A stretch of DNA of 60,085 nucleotides from Bacillus piscicola (GTDB lineage: Bacteria > Bacillota > Bacilli > Bacillales > Marinococcaceae), in contig NZ_JAJJJF010000013.1 of assembly GCF_022458745.1 (NCBI RefSeq), positions 1 to 60,085 of the forward strand, read 5' to 3'. Made by a program: the position numbers and the translations under genes. Shown one piece after another: positions 52,515 to 60,085 of this stretch (positions are counted from its first letter, which is position 1; every line of letters starts with the position of its first letter). The notes beneath the pieces were generated by a model. It was not told where the DNA came from. It ran no database searches and worked only from the letters and a program-made list of their open reading frames with translations.

Positions 52515-52689
52515 GCTTTAGCACCTCCTTTTTTCATTATAGACACTTCTTTGTATTTAAAACCTTCCAATTCAAAACCTGCAAAAGTTTCTGCCTCCCT
52601 TTAACAACGGTAGCAAAATAATAAGGTGTTGTCATAACTTTAGATAACTTTTCATCATATCGTGAACGTTTTGTAATATCAAGGATGAT
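52515..52689 (-). other. radA-yacL gap where disA would normally be
   Basis: Only 175 bases separate the radA stop and the yacL start. No fragment of a diadenylate cyclase (no DGA or RHR-type motif) is seen in any frame. It holds a putative yacL promoter -10 (TATAAT on the minus strand, near 52536-52541) without a convincing -35, and otherwise A/T-rich sequence. Confidence 0.7.
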
Positions 52690-54090
52690 TTACCAGGTTG
52701 GACTTCTGCCTTCAAGGACTAAATCAAGCGCTTCTTCAAGAGAGGCAGCTCCCATAACCTCAATATTGGCACGCGGAGTCCATCCTTCTATGTTTTTAGA
52801 GGGTACAATTGCCCGTGTAAAACCTAGTTTGGCCGCTTCTTGTATGCGTTCCTCAATCCTTGACACCCGCCGAATTTCCCCTGTTAATCCAACTTCACCT
52901 ATGACCACGTCACCCGGGTTGGTCGTTTGATTTCGGAAACTCGAAGCAATACAAACCGCAAGGCCAAGATCAATAGCCGGTTCATCAAGTTTTACGCCTC
53001 CCGCAACATTTAAGTAAGCGTCTTGATTTTGAAGCAACATCCCTAATCTTTTTTCTAAGACAGCCATTAAGAGGGCAATTCGATTATGATCAATTCCTGT
53101 TGCAGTCCTCCTTGGATTTGCATAACTCGAAGGGGCAATTAAAGCCTGGACTTCCACCAATACAGGACGTGTCCCTTCAAGAGAAGCGACAACGATGGAT
53201 CCAGAACTTCCTTCTGTTCGGTCTTCCAGAAATATTTCTGACGGATTTTTCACTTCTTTTAAACCAGTCTCTTTCATTTCAAAAATGCCAATTTCATTAG
53301 TAGAGCCAAATCGATTTTTCACCGCTCGTAATATTCGATAAGTATGATGCCGTTCCCCTTCAAAATAAAGAACGGAATCGACCATATGCTCTAGCATTTT
53401 TGGTCCGGCAATGGATCCTTGTTTCGTGACATGGCCGACAATAAATATAGCAATACCACGACTCTTCGCGATCGTCATAAAAAGGGATGTGGATTCTCTC
53501 ACCTGCGCTACACTCCCCGGTGCAGATGTCACATCAGCATGATGAACTGTTTGAATAGAATCGATAATAACTAAAGCCGGCTTCGTTTGGTCAATCGCGT
53601 TTTCAATCAGAGCCACATTCGTTTCGGCAAGGACATAGAGGTTGTCTGAGTCCACACCGAGACGTTCAGCCCGGAGCTTAGTCTGTTTCACCGATTCCTC
53701 CCCCGAAACATAAAGCACTTTTCTCCCTTTTTCGGCCAAAATCGAAGATACCTGCAGCAGCAGAGTTGATTTTCCGATACCAGGATCGCCGCCAAACAAG
53801 ACAAGTGAACCTGGAACAATACCACCGCCAAGTACGCGATTCAGTTCCGGAAGCGAGGTGTCCCATCTTGGTTCTTCACCACCTGTAATTTTTGTGATTG
53901 GCTGCGGCTGCATTGTACCTCTTTCGCCTATGGAACGAAATCCAGCTCCCTGGCTATTTCGTTTGGCGGAAGGCACCTCCAACTCCTCCACCATTGTGTT
54001 CCATTCTTGGCAGCCCGGACAGCGGCCCATCCACTTACTGGACTCATATCCGCAGTCTTGACAGACAAACTTCGTTTTTTGTTTTGCCAT
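52690..54090 (-). CDS. radA: DNA repair protein RadA
   Basis: RadA is a hexameric branch-migration helicase that helps RecA during recombination. The 466-residue product has an N-terminal C4 zinc finger ([18 protein letters not shown]), RecA-like core with Walker [11 protein letters not shown], the RadA-specific KNRFG motif ([15 protein letters not shown]) and a Lon-like C-terminal domain ([20 protein letters not shown]). It is the last recognised gene of the ctsR operon layout, 109 bases after clpC. Confidence 0.97.
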   Translation of the reverse strand: MAKQKTKFVCQDCGYESSKWMGRCPGCQEWNTMVEELEVPSAKRNSQGAGFRSIGERGTMQPQPITKITGGEEPRWDTSLPELNRVLGGGIVPGSLVLFGGDPGIGKSTLLLQVSSILAEKGRKVLYVSGEESVKQTKLRAERLGVDSDNLYVLAETNVALIENAIDQTKPALVIIDSIQTVHHADVTSAPGSVAQVRESTSLFMTIAKSRGIAIFIVGHVTKQGSIAGPKMLEHMVDSVLYFEGERHHTYRILRAVKNRFGSTNEIGIFEMKETGLKEVKNPSEIFLEDRTEGSSGSIVVASLEGTRPVLVEVQALIAPSSYANPRRTATGIDHNRIALLMAVLEKRLGMLLQNQDAYLNVAGGVKLDEPAIDLGLAVCIASSFRNQTTNPGDVVIGEVGLTGEIRRVSRIEERIQEAAKLGFTRAIVPSKNIEGWTPRANIEVMGAASLEEALDLVLEGRSPTW

Positions 54091-54135
54091 AATGTACCTC
54101 TCTTTATTTACGCTTTGCTCGCTTCCTTAGTAAGT

Positions 54136-54176
54136 AAAAAAGGCTGACCGGCAGTACGTATCGTATCCGGACAGCC
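54136..54176 (-). terminator. Terminator between clpC and radA
   Basis: On the minus strand GGGCTG-T-CCGG and CCGG-T-CAGCC (54142-54176) form a strong stem, followed by six T. It ends the ctsR-mcsA-mcsB-clpC transcript, so radA is probably expressed partly by read-through or a weak promoter. Confidence 0.85.
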
Positions 54177-54199
54177 CTTTTGCTAACTATAGGGAGTCA

Positions 54200-56650
54200 T
54201 TAGGCCTTGGCCCCTGATTTAGTCCTGACAATGTATTCACCGTCTTTTACATCAATAACAGCAGTATCTCCCTTTTGGATATTCCCTCGTAGGAGCTCTT
54301 CTGACAACCTATCCTCCACCTGTCTCTGAAGTGCCCGGCGAAGTGGACGGGCACCGTATTCCGGGTCAAACCCTTCATCGGTAATTTTATCCTTTGCTTC
54401 ACTCGTCAATTCAAAATCAATACCTTGTTCGGAAAGACGTTTTCTTAATTCTTCTGCCATTAGCGAAACGATTTCTTTAATATGCTCTTTTTCCAAGCTG
54501 TGGAAAACAATTATTTCATCAACCCGGTTTAGGAACTCTGGGCGGAAAGTGTTTTTTAGTTCACCCATCACCTTGTCGCGCATATCCTGGAAATTTTCTT
54601 CTTTATTCTGAGTCGCAAATCCGACGGACTTACTCCTTCTTAATAAGCTTGCTCCAACATTGGATGTCATTATGATTGCTGTATTCCTAAAGTCTACGCG
54701 ACGGCCTTTTGAATCTGTAAGAAACCCGTCTTCTAACACTTGAAGCAAAATATTGAAGACCTCTGGATGCGCTTTTTCCACTTCATCCAGCAAAACGACG
54801 GAGTAAGGATTACGGCGTACTTTTTCGGTGAGCTGTCCGCCTTCCTCATAACCTACATACCCTGGAGGAGAACCTACAAGGCGGCTTGTAGCGTGTTTTT
54901 CCATGTATTCCGACATATCAATACGGATCACGGAATCTTCATCGCCAAACAGCGTTTCAGATACTGCCCGCGCCAATTCCGTTTTCCCGACACCAGTTGG
55001 GCCGAGGAAAATAAAGGAACCAATTGGGCGCTTTGGATCTTTTAAGCCTGCCCGTGCCCGGCGGACTGCTTTAGAGATCGCTTTAACTGCTTCTTCTTGG
55101 CCGATAACACGACTGTGCAATATATCTTCCATTTTCAGCAGCCGGTCTGTTTCTGCTTCCGCAAGTTTAGACACAGGAACACCCGTCCAACTCGCCACAA
55201 CTTGGGCAATGTCTTCCGGCGTCACTTCTGTATTTTCTTGTCCTTGCTTTTCTTTCCACTCGTTTTTCATTTTTTCAAGCTGTTCCCGCAGACGCTGTTC
55301 GCTGTCACGGAGGGAAGCTGCTTTTTCAAATTCTTGACTTTGGACTGCTGCATCTTTCTCTTTTCGAGTTGCCTCTAGTTTCTGTTCCAGCTCTTTTAAG
55401 TTTGGCGGCGCTGTATAAGAGCGCAATCTAACTTTTGAGCCGGCTTCATCAATTAAATCAATTGCTTTGTCCGGAAGGAAACGATCCGAAATGTAGCGGT
55501 CAGATAATTTAACTGCCTGAATGATAGCATCTTCGGTTATCTTCACACGGTGATGGGCTTCGTAACGATCTCGCAATCCGCGTAAAATTTGGATAGACTC
55601 TTCAAGGGTCGGTTCATCCACTTGAATAGGCTGAAAACGCCGTTCCAAAGCAGCATCCTTTTCGATATACTTTCGGTATTCATCAAGAGTTGTTGCTCCA
55701 ATACACTGAAGCTCACCACGTGCAAGCGACGGCTTCAAAATATTCGAGGCGTCGATGGCACCTTCCGCACCACCTGCACCAATTAGTGTATGAAGCTCAT
55801 CAATAAATAGAATCACATTTCCTGCTTGGCGAATTTCTTCCATTACCTTTTTTAAGCGATCCTCAAATTCGCCTCGATATTTTGTCCCAGCAACTACAGT
55901 TCCCATATCGAGCGTCATTACCCTTTTGTTGCGAAGGGTTTCAGGGACTTCGTTTGCCACAATAGCTTGAGCAAGTCCTTCTGCGACTGCTGTTTTTCCG
56001 ACACCCGGTTCCCCTATTAAAACTGGGTTATTCTTCGTGCGCCGGCTTAATACTTGAATAACGCGTTCAATTTCTTTGCTTCTGCCGATAACCGGGTCAA
56101 GTGCTTCTTCCTTCGCAACCGCTGTTAAGTCTCGGGCTAAGCTATCCAACGTTGGCGTATTAGCATTAGCAGACCCGCCTCCAGAACCTTGCTGATGGCC
56201 TGCTCCCGTAGAATCATGGTTCCCGAGCAGCTGCAGCACCTGCTGACGTGCCTTGTTGAGGCTGACACCAAGGTTGTTTAGTACCCGTGCTGCCACGCCT
56301 TCTCCTTCTCTTATCAATCCGAGCAGAATATGCTCCGTACCAACGTAAGAATGACCGAGCTTTCTCGCTTCGTCCATTGATAATTCAATCACTTTTTTTG
56401 CTCGCGGAGTGTAATGAATGGTCTTAGAACCTTCTTGACTGCTGCCAATTAGTGCCTCTACTTCTTTTTGAATTTGTTCAGATCCCAGATTCAAGGCTTG
56501 CAAGGCTTTTGCCGCAATTCCTTCTCCTTCTCTAATCAAACCAAGAAGAATATGTTCAGTACCGATATTGTTATGTCCAAGTCGTATTGCTTCTTCTTGA
56601 GCTAGTGCTAAAACCTTCTGTGCTCTTTCTGTAAAGCGTCCAAACATCAT
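54200..56650 (-). CDS. clpC: ClpC ATPase, Hsp100 unfoldase
   Basis: ClpC feeds substrates marked by arginine phosphorylation, or delivered by MecA, to ClpP. The 816-residue protein has two Clp_N repeats (residues 1-145), AAA1 with Walker A GEPGVGKT, a UVR-like M domain (about 410-470) and AAA2 with GPTGVGKT. The C-terminal part contains [20 protein letters not shown]. The ATG at 56650 ([13 protein letters not shown]) follows GGAGGTG. It is fourth in the CtsR-regulated operon. Confidence 0.98.
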   Translation of the reverse strand: MMFGRFTERAQKVLALAQEEAIRLGHNNIGTEHILLGLIREGEGIAAKALQALNLGSEQIQKEVEALIGSSQEGSKTIHYTPRAKKVIELSMDEARKLGHSYVGTEHILLGLIREGEGVAARVLNNLGVSLNKARQQVLQLLGNHDSTGAGHQQGSGGGSANANTPTLDSLARDLTAVAKEEALDPVIGRSKEIERVIQVLSRRTKNNPVLIGEPGVGKTAVAEGLAQAIVANEVPETLRNKRVMTLDMGTVVAGTKYRGEFEDRLKKVMEEIRQAGNVILFIDELHTLIGAGGAEGAIDASNILKPSLARGELQCIGATTLDEYRKYIEKDAALERRFQPIQVDEPTLEESIQILRGLRDRYEAHHRVKITEDAIIQAVKLSDRYISDRFLPDKAIDLIDEAGSKVRLRSYTAPPNLKELEQKLEATRKEKDAAVQSQEFEKAASLRDSEQRLREQLEKMKNEWKEKQGQENTEVTPEDIAQVVASWTGVPVSKLAEAETDRLLKMEDILHSRVIGQEEAVKAISKAVRRARAGLKDPKRPIGSFIFLGPTGVGKTELARAVSETLFGDEDSVIRIDMSEYMEKHATSRLVGSPPGYVGYEEGGQLTEKVRRNPYSVVLLDEVEKAHPEVFNILLQVLEDGFLTDSKGRRVDFRNTAIIMTSNVGASLLRRSKSVGFATQNKEENFQDMRDKVMGELKNTFRPEFLNRVDEIIVFHSLEKEHIKEIVSLMAEELRKRLSEQGIDFELTSEAKDKITDEGFDPEYGARPLRRALQRQVEDRLSEELLRGNIQKGDTAVIDVKDGEYIVRTKSGAKA

Positions 56651-56704
56651 GTACACGCACCTCCAAATTTTGTTCCGCGATCTTCCTCATTCATCTTTTA
56701 CTTA

Positions 56705-57775
56705 TTATTCTGTTTCGAGCTGAAGCCGTTCACGAATTAAAGCAGCCCTTCTTATATCGCGCTCATTCATTGTCAGATCTTTACCGGCATATTGTTGCAA
56801 AAAACCTGGTTGCGTTAAGATCATTAGTTCATTAAGAATATTACCCGAAACACCTTGAATTAAATCAAGATCTATACCGAGGCGGACATCAGAAAGCCTT
56901 TTAGCGGCTTCTTTTGAATCGATAATCCGGCTGTTTGCAAGAACACCATAAGACCGGAAAACCTTGTCTTCTATTTGCATTTTAGAAGATCTCATCAAAG
57001 ACGAACGTGCGGAGCGCTCTTGTTGGATCACCTGCATGACGACCCCACGCAGGTCTTCCGTGATGTCTTCTTCTGATTTACCGAGTGTCATCTGATTAGA
57101 AATCTGAAAAAGATTCCCTAATGCCTCGCTCCCCTCACCATAAATGCCGCGTACCGCAAGTCCCAGCTGATTAATTGCCGGTAAAATACGGTTTAACTGC
57201 TTTGTCATCACAAGTGCCGGTAAGTGCATCATAACCGAAGCTCTCATTCCTGTACCGACATTGGTTGGGCAGCTCGTTAAATAGCCTCTTTTTTCATCAA
57301 AAGCATATGCTACTTTTTCTTCTAACCAATCGTCTAACCCGTTCGTTAAAACCAATCCTTCGTTAAGTTGAAACCCATGAAACAAACATTGAAGTCTGAT
57401 ATGGTCTTCTTCATTTATCATAATACTAACGGACTCATCATTACTTAAAAGCACTGCTCCGTTTTGCGATTTTTCCGCCAAATAAGGGCTGATTAAATGC
57501 TTTTCCACTAGCACTCTTTTTTCATTGGCAGAGAGATCACTCATATTTAAAAATTCCAGAGCTCCAACAGATTGGTATTCGTCCTCTGATAAAGCCTTCC
57601 TCACATATTGAAGCAGCGTTTGGGCTGACTCCTGTGAGGCAGAAGTAGGAAAAGGAAAACGATCAAGGTTCCGAGCCAAGCGAATTCTTGTACTGAGCAC
57701 AATATCCCCGTTAGGGCTTGGTCCCGTTTTCATCCACGGGCTGATAGCTTCTGTAATGAAACGATCAAATGACAT
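56705..57775 (-). CDS. mcsB: Protein arginine kinase McsB
   Basis: McsB phosphorylates arginines on CtsR and misfolded proteins, tagging them for ClpCP. It is related to guanidino kinases. The 356-residue protein has [16 protein letters not shown], the acidic loop [11 protein letters not shown] and the catalytic-site Cys in [16 protein letters not shown]; the C-terminal part includes the pArg-binding region. Its start overlaps the mcsA stop by one base. Confidence 0.97.
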   Translation of the reverse strand: MSFDRFITEAISPWMKTGPSPNGDIVLSTRIRLARNLDRFPFPTSASQESAQTLLQYVRKALSEDEYQSVGALEFLNMSDLSANEKRVLVEKHLISPYLAEKSQNGAVLLSNDESVSIMINEEDHIRLQCLFHGFQLNEGLVLTNGLDDWLEEKVAYAFDEKRGYLTSCPTNVGTGMRASVMMHLPALVMTKQLNRILPAINQLGLAVRGIYGEGSEALGNLFQISNQMTLGKSEEDITEDLRGVVMQVIQQERSARSSLMRSSKMQIEDKVFRSYGVLANSRIIDSKEAAKRLSDVRLGIDLDLIQGVSGNILNELMILTQPGFLQQYAGKDLTMNERDIRRAALIRERLQLETE

Positions 57776-58317
57776 TAGGACCGTCCCTCCCCTTCTCGGG
57801 CTCGCGATTGTAAGTCACGAATATGGTCACGTACTTTCGCGGCTTCCTCAAACTCTTCTCTTTCTATCAGATCCTCTAAATGCTCACGAGCTTTTTCGAT
57901 CTGTTTTTTTATGTGAAATTTGCTTCCTGCCTGCTTTGGAATCTTGCCAGCATGCTTTGTATTACCTCCGTGGACTCTTTTAAATATCGGATCTAGTTTC
58001 GAGCCAAACGTTTCATAACAATGAGAACAGCCAAACCGGCCAATGTTAATCAAACGATCATAAGACAAGCCGCAATTATTGCAGACCAGTTGTCTCGGCA
58101 TTGTTTGAGAAGAACGGACGCTTTCATGGCCGGTGGGCTGTTCAAAATGCAATAGTCCCGATAACAAGTCCTGGATTGAATAGTTACTCCAGTTAGGAAT
58201 TGTTTCGCCCTTTTCCCTGGCGCATTCTTCACAAAGATTTATTTGTGTTTTTTGGCCATTTACTATTTTCGTAAGGTGAATAGAAGCCGGTCTTTTTTGA
58301 CATTCTTCACACAGCAC
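57775..58317 (-). CDS. mcsA: McsA, activator of McsB
   Basis: McsA binds and stimulates McsB and takes part in stress control of CtsR. The 180-residue protein has paired CxxC zinc motifs ([31 protein letters not shown]) and a C-terminal UVR motif ([19 protein letters not shown]). It is second in the ctsR operon and coupled to mcsB. Confidence 0.96.
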   Translation of the reverse strand: MLCEECQKRPASIHLTKIVNGQKTQINLCEECAREKGETIPNWSNYSIQDLLSGLLHFEQPTGHESVRSSQTMPRQLVCNNCGLSYDRLINIGRFGCSHCYETFGSKLDPIFKRVHGGNTKHAGKIPKQAGSKFHIKKQIEKAREHLEDLIEREEFEEAAKVRDHIRDLQSRAREGEGRS

Positions 58318-58347
58318 TACTGCTCTCCCTCCTTCGCAGCTGTCCCT

Positions 58348-58812
58348 TTATTTATAACGTAGGCTGCTAAGCATCGCTTTAAGCATTTTTGCTCGTATGA
58401 AATCACGGTCCTCAGCGTTTCTTAAGGATAATATCGTTCGGTCTGTTGCTGCCAGCATCATCCCTGCTTCACGCTTTGATATCACCTTTTCTTCGAATAA
58501 ACGCATAATAATACTTTCTGCTGTCACCTGGTCAATTCCTTCTTTTATTAAGTTTAATAATTGATCAATCAGTTCCGCATGGTCCGCAATCTCCACTCTC
58601 GAAATTCGAATATACCCGCCGCCGCCTCTTTTACTTTCCACGATATAGCCTTTTTCAGTCGTGAAACGAGTGCTGATTACATAGTTTATTTGGGAAGGAA
58701 CACACTCAAATCGCTTTGCTAATTCACTGCGCCTAATTTCCACCAATCCTTTTTCACTGTTTGTCAGTATTTCCTTTAAATGTTGTTCAATGATGTCAGA
58801 GATGCTTCGCAA
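58348..58812 (-). CDS. ctsR: Transcriptional repressor CtsR
   Basis: CtsR represses clp genes and is inactivated by heat, when its glycine-rich loop loosens and McsB phosphorylates it. The 154-residue protein has a winged-helix DNA-binding domain with FECVPSQINYVISTRFTT and the heat-sensing wing RGGGGYIRI, then a C-terminal dimerisation domain ending MLKAMLSSLRYK. The start is TTG behind GGAAGGGGGGG. It heads the operon and its own promoter carries a CtsR operator. Confidence 0.97.
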   Translation of the reverse strand: MRSISDIIEQHLKEILTNSEKGLVEIRRSELAKRFECVPSQINYVISTRFTTEKGYIVESKRGGGGYIRISRVEIADHAELIDQLLNLIKEGIDQVTAESIIMRLFEEKVISKREAGMMLAATDRTILSLRNAEDRDFIRAKMLKAMLSSLRYK

Positions 58813-58851
58813 ATGAATACCCCCCCTTCCCCGCTAAGCAATTTAAGCTCC

Positions 58852-58873
58852 TTGACCTTGACTATATTTGACT
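58852..58873 (-). promoter_or_regulatory. CtsR operator with three direct GTCAA repeats
   Basis: On the minus strand AGTCAAATATAGTCAAG (58857-58873) fits the CtsR heptad repeat RGTCAAANANRGTCAAA, and a third GTCAA follows directly (58852-58856). The site starts four bases after the -10 box, so binding would block transcription start. Confidence 0.85.
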
Positions 58874-58876
58874 ATA

Positions 58877-58905
58877 AATATATAACAATTGCTGTTTTTT
58901 TTCAA
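58877..58905 (-). promoter_or_regulatory. Sigma-A promoter of the ctsR operon
   Basis: On the minus strand, TTGAAA (58900-58905), 17 bases, TATATT (58877-58882), immediately upstream of the CtsR operator. Confidence 0.8.
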
Positions 58906-58943
58906 GCAGGCGGCCTTATTCATTTTAGACAATAATAAGAAAT

Positions 58944-59657
58944 TCAATCCCCCGATATCTCGATTTCTAGTTGGACGACTCCATCATGATGGAGGAGGTG
59001 GTCATATATAGTAGAAGTTTGAAAATGAGGAGGGGGGTTAAAATGAATGACATAGACGACAAGTTCCCTTCCTTCTTCTTGAGCGACACTTCCTCTTACT
59101 TTTTCTATACGCAAACCGTGACTCTCGAAAACATCAAGAATACTGGACAAGGACATTCGACTCTTCTCGATTGAGATGACGGCCTTCTCAGATTGGCTCG
59201 ATTTAAATAAACGATCTACATTGTTAAGAAAAAATAAACTTAATAGCACGATAATTGTCGTAAACACGGCTGGAAAGTACATTCCAGCCCCAGCTGCCAG
59301 CCCAATCGCTGCCACCACCCAGATAGAAGCAGCAGTAGTCAGCCCCTTGATCGACACTCCCTGCACGATAATTGTCCCTGCACCTAAAAAACCTACACCA
59401 CTAATGACATAGGAAGCCAGACGTGAAGGGTCATAGCGTACGTACTCACTATTATTCTCCAAGTATCCTTGAAAACCAAAAAGTGCCATCACCATAGCAA
59501 GACATGCGCCTATACCAACTAATAAATGGGTTCGAAAACCTGCGGGATGGCGTTTGTATTCGCGCTCTATCCCAACCAAGCCTGCTAAAAAAGCCGCTAG
59601 TAAAATTCGTGTCAAAATGATAGAGGATTCCTCATTGAGCCATCCACCCATATCCAT
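58944..59657 (-). CDS. MgtC/SapB family membrane protein
   Basis: A 237-residue protein with an N-terminal membrane domain of five segments (about 12-30, 44-64, 83-103, 110-128 and 130-150) carrying MgtC signature sequences (AGLVGIEREYKRHPAGFRTH and VISGVGFLGAGTII), followed by a soluble ACT-like C-terminal domain (about 160-237). MgtC relatives modulate membrane ATPase or Mg homeostasis, but many Bacillus homologues have no known role. It has AAGGAGG before the ATG. It lies upstream of ctsR, where B. subtilis has no such gene. Confidence 0.88.
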   Translation of the reverse strand: MDMGGWLNEESSIILTRILLAAFLAGLVGIEREYKRHPAGFRTHLLVGIGACLAMVMALFGFQGYLENNSEYVRYDPSRLASYVISGVGFLGAGTIIVQGVSIKGLTTAASIWVVAAIGLAAGAGMYFPAVFTTIIVLLSLFFLNNVDRLFKSSQSEKAVISIEKSRMSLSSILDVFESHGLRIEKVRGSVAQEEGRELVVYVIHFNPPPHFQTSTIYDHLLHHDGVVQLEIEISGD

Positions 59658-60085
59658 TTCTATCTCCTCCTTTTATGTAAGTTGTCTCCATTTTCCATAT
59701 ACTTTTCATCTAAAAATCCATACGCAACTGAATCAATGCCATAATTCCACTTCCATTGCTAAGATCCTTACAACTTAGCCTTTACTCAAAGGGTATGAGA
59801 AAGATAACCGTCCCAATCAATATATACCCCATAACTATGCATAAAAAAAGGAATTGAATCAACTTCATAAGTGTTTTTTCACAAGTGTTTAATGTAGCGC
59901 ATTTTGTTCGAAATTTCTAATAAATGGGAAGGGTATAATCCGTCAAAGGAATCCTAGTTGGGAAAAAAACATGCTCAAAAGTTGGACAGCATTCTCCATC
60001 TTTATACTTGAAGACCCCATGGTCTTGTTGTCAACAAAATAATCTTTTGTTTTTAAAAAATATGCAAAAAAGCCGCCAGCATAGG
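59658..60085 (-). other. 428-base non-coding end region upstream of the MgtC-like gene
   Basis: No credible gene. Structures seen: a 6-bp hairpin GCTAAG/CTTAGC (59758-59779) near the presumed transcript start of the MgtC-like gene; an inverted repeat AAGACC-CCAT-GGTCTT (60011-60026) between TTGACA (60029-60034) and TATAAA (60001-60006) on the minus strand, an over-long 22-base spacer; and at the very end GGCGGC followed by six T on the minus strand, probably the 3' half of the terminator of a gene outside the window. Confidence 0.45.

Noticed and set aside
59658-60085. Possible magnesium-sensing M-box riboswitch before the MgtC-like gene
   Set aside because: The conserved M-box sequences are not present and no large multi-stem structure or terminator could be traced.
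59900-60085. Possible insertion-sequence end near the right edge
   Set aside because: Short inverted repeats exist, but there is no transposase fragment and no target duplication to compare.

Overview
This window is one long housekeeping block from an endospore-forming member of the Bacillaceae. The gene order follows the B. subtilis stretch from ctsR-clpC to the S10-spc-alpha ribosomal cluster and the gerD-pdaB sporulation genes, read on the minus strand. Spore genes (gerD, cwlD, pdaB, kbaA, sigH), the CtsR/McsAB/ClpC stress operon, a Cys T-box in front of cysES and an L7Ae-type rplGB all point to Bacillus-like Firmicutes. A halotolerant or alkaliphilic genus is possible, but the species cannot be named from sequence alone. 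No tRNA or rRNA gene, CRISPR array or insertion sequence was recognised inside the window.

Layout from right to left, which is the direction of transcription. Positions 60085-58944: an MgtC/SapB membrane protein behind a 428-base non-coding stretch. 58812-52690: ctsR-mcsA-mcsB-clpC-radA, with a CtsR operator at the promoter. 52514-50091: yacL, ispD, ispF. 50066-44533: gltX, then a Cys T-box with cysE-cysS-mrnC-rlmB-rae1. 44434-42525: sigH, rpmG, secE, nusG. 42259-39739: rplK, rplA, rplJ, rplL, with leader hairpins and an L10-type attenuator. 39668-31401: rsmC-like ybxB, a 0.5 kb leader, rpoB, rpoC. 31324-26583: the str operon (rplGB, rpsL, rpsG, fusA, tuf). 26269-11208: the continuous S10-spc-alpha cluster, rpsJ to rplQ, including secY, adk, map, ybzG, infA and rpmJ. 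11023-7790: ecfA1-ecfA2-ecfT-truA. 7515-6665: rplM-rpsI. 6564-5302: a plus-strand CYP152 peroxygenase. 5124-248: ybaK, cwlD, salA, gerD(+), kbaA, pdaB(+) and a small unknown gene. The left edge carries tandem promoters firing out of the window, probably into an rRNA operon.

Functionally the region joins transcription (rpoA, rpoB, rpoC, nusG, sigH), translation (about 35 ribosomal and factor genes), protein export (secY, secE), protein quality control (ClpC with McsAB), DNA repair (radA), cysteine and isoprenoid synthesis, and sporulation/germination. Most operon boundaries show good sigma-A promoters with 17-base spacers and intrinsic terminators.

The main departures from the usual layout are: no disA between radA and yacL; a CYP152 gene between ybaK and rpsI; an adenylate kinase whose LID zinc ligands are mostly replaced; a PdaB with degenerate NodB motifs; a 22-base palindrome overlapping the sigH promoter; and long structured leaders before rpoB, rplK and rplA. 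No clearly new multi-gene system was found.
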